This document shows positions 5,591-6,042 of a stretch of 6,042 nucleotides of DNA, piece by piece. Positions within the stretch are counted from its first letter, which is position 1, and each line of letters starts with the position of its first letter. Below the pieces are notes generated by a model. It saw only the letters and a list, made by a program, of their open reading frames with translations. It had not been told where the DNA came from and made no database searches. The DNA comes from Elusimicrobia bacterium CG06_land_8_20_14_3_00_38_11 (GTDB lineage Bacteria; Elusimicrobiota; UBA8919), in assembly GCA_002780205.1 (NCBI GenBank), contig PEVQ01000124.1:1-6042 (forward strand), given 5' to 3'. The position numbers and the translations under genes were made by a program.

Positions 5591-5843
5591 AGTTGCATAT
5601 CAGCCCGAAGCAGATGAAGATTTAGAAAAATTAGATAAATCAACAAGAGAAAGAATAATCAAAAAAATTCACTGGCTGGCAAAGTATATTGAAAATATAA
5701 GACCTGAAATGCTCGGCGGAAATTACAGAGGTGTTTACAAATTGCGTATTGGTAACTGGCGGGTGATATACGGAATAAATCATGCTCAAAAAATGATAAC
5801 TGTTTTTACAATAGGACACAGAAGTGAAATTTACAAAACTTAA
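5583..5843 (+). CDS. RelE/ParE-family toxin (type II toxin-antitoxin)
   Basis: The 86-residue length and sequence fit the RelE/ParE superfamily. It has YEVAYQPEADEDLEKL at the start (strand then helix), helix 20-38, the hallmark core VYKLRIGNWRVIYGI (51-65), and the C-terminal strand ending TIGHRSEIYK (76-85). RelE-type members cleave mRNA on the ribosome. The basic and aromatic residues Lys53, Arg55, Arg60, His79, Arg80 and Tyr84 fit the mRNase branch (HRxxIY ending) better than ParE gyrase inhibitors, but this is inference. Its ATG lies 8 bp inside the upstream gene, typical of coupled antitoxin-toxin translation. The gene appears intact. Confidence 0.87.
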   Translation: MYEVAYQPEADEDLEKLDKSTRERIIKKIHWLAKYIENIRPEMLGGNYRGVYKLRIGNWRVIYGINHAQKMITVFTIGHRSEIYKT

Positions 5844-5844
5844 A

Positions 5845-6042
5845 ATGACTGAAAGGGATCCTTGTGGGATGAAAAACTTTATAAAAACCATAATTGATGC
5901 GCTCAATAAAATAACGGTTATAACGGTTAGAGGGACTAAACCGATTTTCCTCCGTCCCCTTTATTTCTTGCGTCAGTTCCTAATCTCTCAATATTCCCTA
6001 CGGGACTCCCTTCGGTCGCTCAATCTCTTAATCTCTGTCTTA
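5845..6042 (+). CDS. open frame running off the window, doubtful gene
   Basis: A frame starting at ATG 5845 (or 5869 in the same frame) directly after the toxin stop stays open to the last base, 66 or 58 codons. From 5869 it begins MKNFIKTIIDALNKITVITV and its end (about 5980-6042) is encoded by short direct repeats. No family is recognised, and the ribosome binding site is poor (gaaaggga before 5869). It may be the start of a repeat-invaded gene or a chance frame across intergenic DNA. Confidence 0.25.
   Translation, partial: MTERDPCGMKNFIKTIIDALNKITVITVRGTKPIFLRPLYFLRQFLISQYSLRDSLRSLNLLISVL
5911..5943. repeat. tandem ATAACGGTT pair plus hairpin
   Basis: ATAACGGTT occurs twice in tandem (5911-5919, 5920-5928). 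The second copy's cggttag (5924-5930) pairs with ctaaaccg (5936-5943) with one bulged A. An overlapping alternative stem is gggac (5932-5936) with gtccc (5954-5958), followed by ctttattt, a weak terminator-like arrangement for the toxin operon. Confidence 0.4.
5982..6036. repeat. AATCTCT direct repeats flanking a GC-richer core
   Basis: AATCTCT occurs at 5982-5988, 6022-6028 and 6030-6036. Between them lies a GC-richer stretch with short self-complementary pieces (cccTACggg at 5996-6004). It looks like the edge of another dispersed-repeat type and may continue beyond the window. Confidence 0.4.

Overview
The window reads as a chromosomal segment of an AT-rich, Gram-negative-type bacterium. 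Support for two membranes comes from a PorV/PorQ-like outer-membrane barrel ending in Phe, a lipoprotein, and an exported protein with a FlgD/type-IX-like C-terminal domain. This combination, with abundant short intergenic palindromes, resembles uncultured Elusimicrobiota/Omnitrophota-like lineages. That placement is an inference from protein style, not a taxonomic identification. All supported genes are on the + strand.

Layout: 1-96 is a leader with a perfect palindrome and a 10-bp hairpin. 97-1527 is an exported phospholipase D (HKD) fold protein with a FlgD-like tail, overlapped by 4 bp by a small ArsR-type winged-helix regulator (1524-1859). 1860-2149 is non-coding and packed with repeats: a decayed and an intact copy of a caactac/gtagttg hairpin element, then an 88-bp imperfect palindrome containing a good extended -10 box. 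2150-3079 is the PorV/PorQ-family barrel. A third hairpin copy occupies the gap before two tandem, 4-bp-overlapping exported metallo-beta-lactamase proteins of the ComEC/Rec2 type (3169-4077 and 4074-5063). A near-consensus sigma-70 promoter overlaps the stop codon of the second one and reads into a roughly 250-nt leader carrying a fourth hairpin copy. This is followed by a RelE/ParE-type toxin with its upstream partner (5345-5843). The last 200 bp hold an open frame running off the window and more short repeats.

How the genes may work together: three of the seven confident genes are exported proteins with possible phosphodiesterase or nuclease folds (one HKD, two ComEC-like MBL), and a fourth is an outer-membrane barrel. 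Processing of extracellular nucleic acid or another phosphodiester at the cell surface is a plausible theme but is inferred only. The toxin pair looks like an independent module.

The most unusual point is at 4086-4172. An 87-bp imperfect inverted repeat made of 7-bp units lies in frame at the start of the lipoprotein gene and encodes almost the whole signal peptide (residues 5-33), immediately before the lipobox. The second is the hairpin family: its left arm can pair with any of three tandem gtagttg copies, it always lies in the same orientation upstream of genes, and one diverged copy keeps its stem through paired changes.
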